DNA of 64,000 nt from Hyphomonas sp. GTDB taxonomy: Bacteria; Pseudomonadota; Alphaproteobacteria; Caulobacterales; Hyphomonadaceae. The position numbers and the translations under genes were made by a program. Below, piece after piece: positions 61,558-64,000 of the stretch. Below the pieces are notes generated by a model. The model was not told where the DNA came from, did not search any database, and worked only from the letters and a program-made list of their open reading frames with translations. The DNA lies in assembly GCA_002700305.1 (NCBI GenBank), contig PACZ01000003.1, forward strand, positions 124,001 through 188,000, read 5' to 3'. Each line of letters starts with the position of its first letter. Positions within the stretch are counted from its first letter, which is position 1.

Positions 61558-62304
61558 ATGAGCCCGATCGCCGCTGCCATCATTCTCGTCACTGTGCTGG
61601 TGACCAGTTTCATTTCGGGCATTTTCGGCATGGCGGGCGGCATCATTTTCATGGGCGTGCTGGCCGCGCTGGTGCCGGTTGCCACCGCCATGATCGTGCA
61701 TGGCGCGGTGCAGATGATCTCCAATGGCTACCGCGCCTTCCTGTGGCGGGATCATATCGACTGGCGCATCTTCCGCCGCTACGCGGTGGGCTCCGTTGCT
61801 GCGGTCGCCCTGCTGTTCGCGCTCAGCTGGCGTCCGGACAAACAGGTCGTCTATGTGTTGCTGGGCTGTGTCGCCATGCTGGTCTGGCTGCCGAAGACGC
61901 TGCTGGATCTCGACATCCAGAAACGCTTCCAGGCCGAAGGCGCAGGCTTCGTCGTGCAGTCGCTGAACACGATTGCCGGAGTGTCCGGCCCGCTGCTGGA
62001 CCAGTTCTTCGTCCATACCGACATGACGCGCCATGCCATCGTGGCGACCAAGGCCGTGACGCAGGTGCTGGCGCATTTCGTGAAGATCGTGTTCTGGAGC
62101 ACGCCGGTCATCATGGCTGCAGGTCTTCAGGCGCTGCCGCCCTGGTGGCTGATCCTGCTGGCAGCCCCGCTTTCCATGCTGGGCACGACGCTGGGCGGCA
62201 AAGTACTGGACCGGATGAGCGACGTGAATTTCAAACGCGGCATGAAATACCTCGTCACCGCAATTGGTGCCGTCATGCTGATGAAAGCTGCAGGCTGGCT
62301 GTAA
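61558..62304 (+). CDS. TauE/SafE (TSUP) family permease
   Basis: A 248-aa protein with about eight helices. 'FISGIFGMAGGIIFMGVLAA' and the second-half 'SGPLLDQFFVHTDMTRHAIV', 'ATKAVTQVLAHFVKIVFW' are the TSUP repeats. Family members export sulfite, sulfonates or organic anions. The direction and substrate are unknown. It is divergent from the acyl-CoA dehydrogenase gene. Confidence 0.85.
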   Translation: MSPIAAAIILVTVLVTSFISGIFGMAGGIIFMGVLAALVPVATAMIVHGAVQMISNGYRAFLWRDHIDWRIFRRYAVGSVAAVALLFALSWRPDKQVVYVLLGCVAMLVWLPKTLLDLDIQKRFQAEGAGFVVQSLNTIAGVSGPLLDQFFVHTDMTRHAIVATKAVTQVLAHFVKIVFWSTPVIMAAGLQALPPWWLILLAAPLSMLGTTLGGKVLDRMSDVNFKRGMKYLVTAIGAVMLMKAAGWL

Positions 62305-62394
62305 CGCCGCGCGCATTCGGGAACTCCACTGTCGACAGACGCGACAATGCCCCATGTTAGACTATTCGGGAACTTTATTATATGAAGCCCAATC

Positions 62395-62409
62395 ATCACC
62401 ACTGGTGAT
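62395..62409. promoter_or_regulatory. Inverted repeat ATCACC-ACT-GGTGAT before the LysR gene
   Basis: Perfect 6-bp arms with a 3-bp spacer lie 15 bp upstream of the ATG, next to the ribosome-binding site. The T-N11-A layout fits a LysR-type autoregulatory site. A TATTATAT -10-like stretch lies just upstream (about 62376). Confidence 0.45.
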
Positions 62410-62424
62410 AATTGGGAGCGCGCC

Positions 62425-63357
62425 ATGAATCTACGGTCGATCGACCTGAACCTGCTGCCTGTGCTGGAAGCCGTTTATGACGAGCGGAGCCTGACACGAG
62501 CCAGCGAAATCCTGCGGATCACTCAGCCGGCTGTCAGCAATGCGCTCTCCCGGCTTCGGAACCATTTCGAGGACCCGCTCTTCGTCCGCGAAGGCCGCGG
62601 GGTGAAGCCGACCGCGATGGCAGAGGCGCTCATGCCCGCCGTGCGCGAAGCGCTCGACAAGCTGCGCGCCGGGCTGGAGCCACGTTCCGTGTTCGAGCCG
62701 TCGCATTCCACCCGCGTGTTCAACCTGTCTGCCCGCGATGCCGGCGCGTTCCTGATTGCTCCGGCACTGGCGGCGCGGCTGGAAGCGATTGCCCCCGGCG
62801 TGCGGATTTCCTGGAGCCAGCTGCACCGCTCTGCGGTCGCCGCGGAACTGGCATCCGGCCGGCTGGACCTCGCCATCGACGTCTCCGACCTGCTGGGCGT
62901 GGATATGGAACGGGAAAAACTCCTGTCGGCGCCCTATGTCTGCGTCCTCTCACCAGATCATCCGCAGGCGGACCAGCCTTTAACGCAGGACGCGTTCTTC
63001 GACCTGCGCCACATCACCGTGTCCAGCCGCCGGGAAGGCCGCAGCCTGATCGAGGAAATGGCCCGTATGGTCGGCCGGCGCATTACGCCGACACAGCGCC
63101 TGCCGCACTATATGACGGCGCTGGAAATCGTCCGGCAGACAAAACTGGCCCTGGTGGCGCCCCGCCAGATCGCGGAAAACACCGGCCTTGCCGTGCTGGC
63201 CCTGCCCTTCGACTATCCCTCCCCGGAATCGACGCTCTACTGGCACCGGGAATATGCCGGGGATCCGGCGCTGACCTGGATGCGCGGCCTGATCCGGGAC
63301 ATTGCCCGTGAGCTGATGGCTTCCGAACGGCAGAAGGCGCCCGTAGCGGCGTCCTAG
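62425..63357 (+). CDS. LysR-family transcriptional regulator
   Basis: A 310-aa protein. The HTH is 'SLTRASEILRITQPAVSNAL' followed by 'SRLRNHFEDPLFVREGRGVK', the NodD-like subgroup. Residues ~90-300 form the ligand-binding domain. The start ATG 62425 follows GGGAG by 7-8 nt. Its targets are unknown; the flanking permease and crotonase genes are candidates. Its TAG shares CTAG with the TAG of the convergent crotonase gene. Confidence 0.92.
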   Translation: MNLRSIDLNLLPVLEAVYDERSLTRASEILRITQPAVSNALSRLRNHFEDPLFVREGRGVKPTAMAEALMPAVREALDKLRAGLEPRSVFEPSHSTRVFNLSARDAGAFLIAPALAARLEAIAPGVRISWSQLHRSAVAAELASGRLDLAIDVSDLLGVDMEREKLLSAPYVCVLSPDHPQADQPLTQDAFFDLRHITVSSRREGRSLIEEMARMVGRRITPTQRLPHYMTALEIVRQTKLALVAPRQIAENTGLAVLALPFDYPSPESTLYWHREYAGDPALTWMRGLIRDIARELMASERQKAPVAAS

Positions 63358-64000
63358 ACGGTCGACTGTTCCAGCGTCGGCATGATCGCGTCGATGGCCG
63401 GCTTCCGGACAAGCATCTTGTTGCGATAGTAAGCGCCGTTCGCAATGGCCTTGAGGGCGGTGGCGGCTTCCATCGCCGTGTCCATCAGGGCATCCGCCTC
63501 GACCACCTTGTCCAGCCAGCCGACGGGCACTGCCTCATCCGGCGAGTAAAGGCGAGCCTGCACGAGCGCTTCCGTCAGGTACATCGGGTTGAGACGCGCG
63601 CGCGGCAGCTCCGTGCCGAAGCCCGGCAGGGTCATGCCATTGACCGTCTCGTTCGCACCGATCTTGAAGGCGCCGCGCGTGCCGATCCGCGTGTCGCCGC
63701 CCAGCAGCATGAAAGCGCCCATGGCGATGGAGTGCCCGGTCGATGCGATCACGACCGGCATCTTGGAAGTGAACAGGCGCATGGCCAGCTGGCCGCCACC
63801 AGTCACCAGTTTGCGCACACCTTCGCCGTCGGACGTGGCCAGGAATTTCAAGTCGAACCCGGCAGAAAATTTTCCCTCGCGCCCGGTCAGCACCAGAACG
63901 TCCCCATCCTTCTCCGCTTCGTCGAGGCAGGCATTCACTGCCTCCAGCATGTCGAGGCTGATGGCATTGGCTTTGCCGTCATCCATGGTGACGACGGAAA
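63354..64000 (-). CDS. Enoyl-CoA hydratase/isomerase family protein (5' end cut by window edge)
   Basis: At least 214 residues are present and the frame continues past base 64000 (SVVT precedes MDDGKANAISLDML, the usual crotonase start region). 'LTGREGKFSAGFDLKFL' and 'TGHSIAMGAFMLLGGDTRIG' are oxyanion-hole blocks. The usual catalytic Glu positions are not both obvious, so hydratase versus isomerase is open. Another acyl-CoA degradation gene fits the window's theme. Confidence 0.85.
   Translation of the reverse strand, partial: SVVTMDDGKANAISLDMLEAVNACLDEAEKDGDVLVLTGREGKFSAGFDLKFLATSDGEGVRKLVTGGGQLAMRLFTSKMPVVIASTGHSIAMGAFMLLGGDTRIGTRGAFKIGANETVNGMTLPGFGTELPRARLNPMYLTEALVQARLYSPDEAVPVGWLDKVVEADALMDTAMEAATALKAIANGAYYRNKMLVRKPAIDAIMPTLEQSTV

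Noticed and set aside
1..64000. CRISPR array, rRNA operon or complete insertion sequence
   Set aside because: No regularly spaced long direct repeats, no rRNA-like sequence and no transposase frame were seen.

Overview
The window looks like chromosome of a GC-rich alphaproteobacterium of the Hyphomonadaceae/Caulobacterales type (Hyphomonas-like). This rests on gene content: a PodJ-type polarity protein, CtrA-type TTAA-N7-TTAA boxes, a DUF2093 protein beside recA, a GTT...-N7-GTTC SOS-like site, and many acyl-CoA dehydrogenases. The genus is an inference.

Layout. (1) 1-5.3 kb is accessory DNA: the C-terminal end of a DUF3987 primase/helicase-type phage protein, a cluster of GTTCGCCC repeats, an amber-interrupted small ORF, a lower-GC acyltransferase-SGNH gene, a 3' gene remnant with its own terminator, and four overlapping small genes headed by a DUF5681 protein. 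(2) 5.4-14.5 kb is a fatty-acid/acyl-CoA degradation block on the minus strand: acyl-CoA dehydrogenase, PaaI thioesterase, PNPOx-like protein, thiolase and FadB-like protein form one operon ending in a terminator. A second, 593-aa acyl-CoA dehydrogenase lies upstream with a LiuR-like MerR regulator. TTACGT-type palindromes precede both the operon and the regulator. (3) 14.7-18.3 kb is podJ, with a CtrA box. (4) 18.4-23 kb holds two tandem secreted amidohydrolases, a small membrane protein and an OafA-type acyltransferase. (5) 23-27.75 kb is the glycine cleavage operon gcvT-gcvH-gcvPA-gcvPB behind a tandem glycine riboswitch. (6) 27.8-41.5 kb is mixed housekeeping: an EEP-family lipoprotein, YcjF-like membrane protein, argS, ispH, a ribbon-helix-helix/membrane fusion, a diiron ferritin-like protein, cytochromes, trhO, a GFA protein and a GST.

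(7) 41.5-42.75 kb is the most unusual place. A tRNA-Pro(CGG) gene is followed 1,064 bp later by a perfect 49-bp copy of its 3' half. Between the copies are two adjoining minus-strand genes of unknown function and short TAGAAAAC repeats near the right copy, but no integrase. Just outside lies a 65-bp element that can fold into an 11-bp outer stem holding two perfect hairpins. (8) 43-56.6 kb is mostly core: a MATE exporter, alaS, recA with an SOS-like operator, DUF2093, an M23 peptidase, an amidase, a glycerate kinase-like protein, a quinone oxidoreductase, TerC, rnhB, a stand-alone GIY-YIG protein behind a CtrA box, and ttcA. (9) 56.6-64 kb holds an unknown 334-aa protein, a CBM9/outer-membrane barrel protein probably starting at TTG, another acyl-CoA dehydrogenase, a TauE/SafE-type permease, a LysR regulator and a crotonase cut by the window end.

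Start codons were moved inward from the longest frame where a Shine-Dalgarno sequence, signal peptide or family N-terminus supported it. No database search was possible; family names rest on motif recognition.
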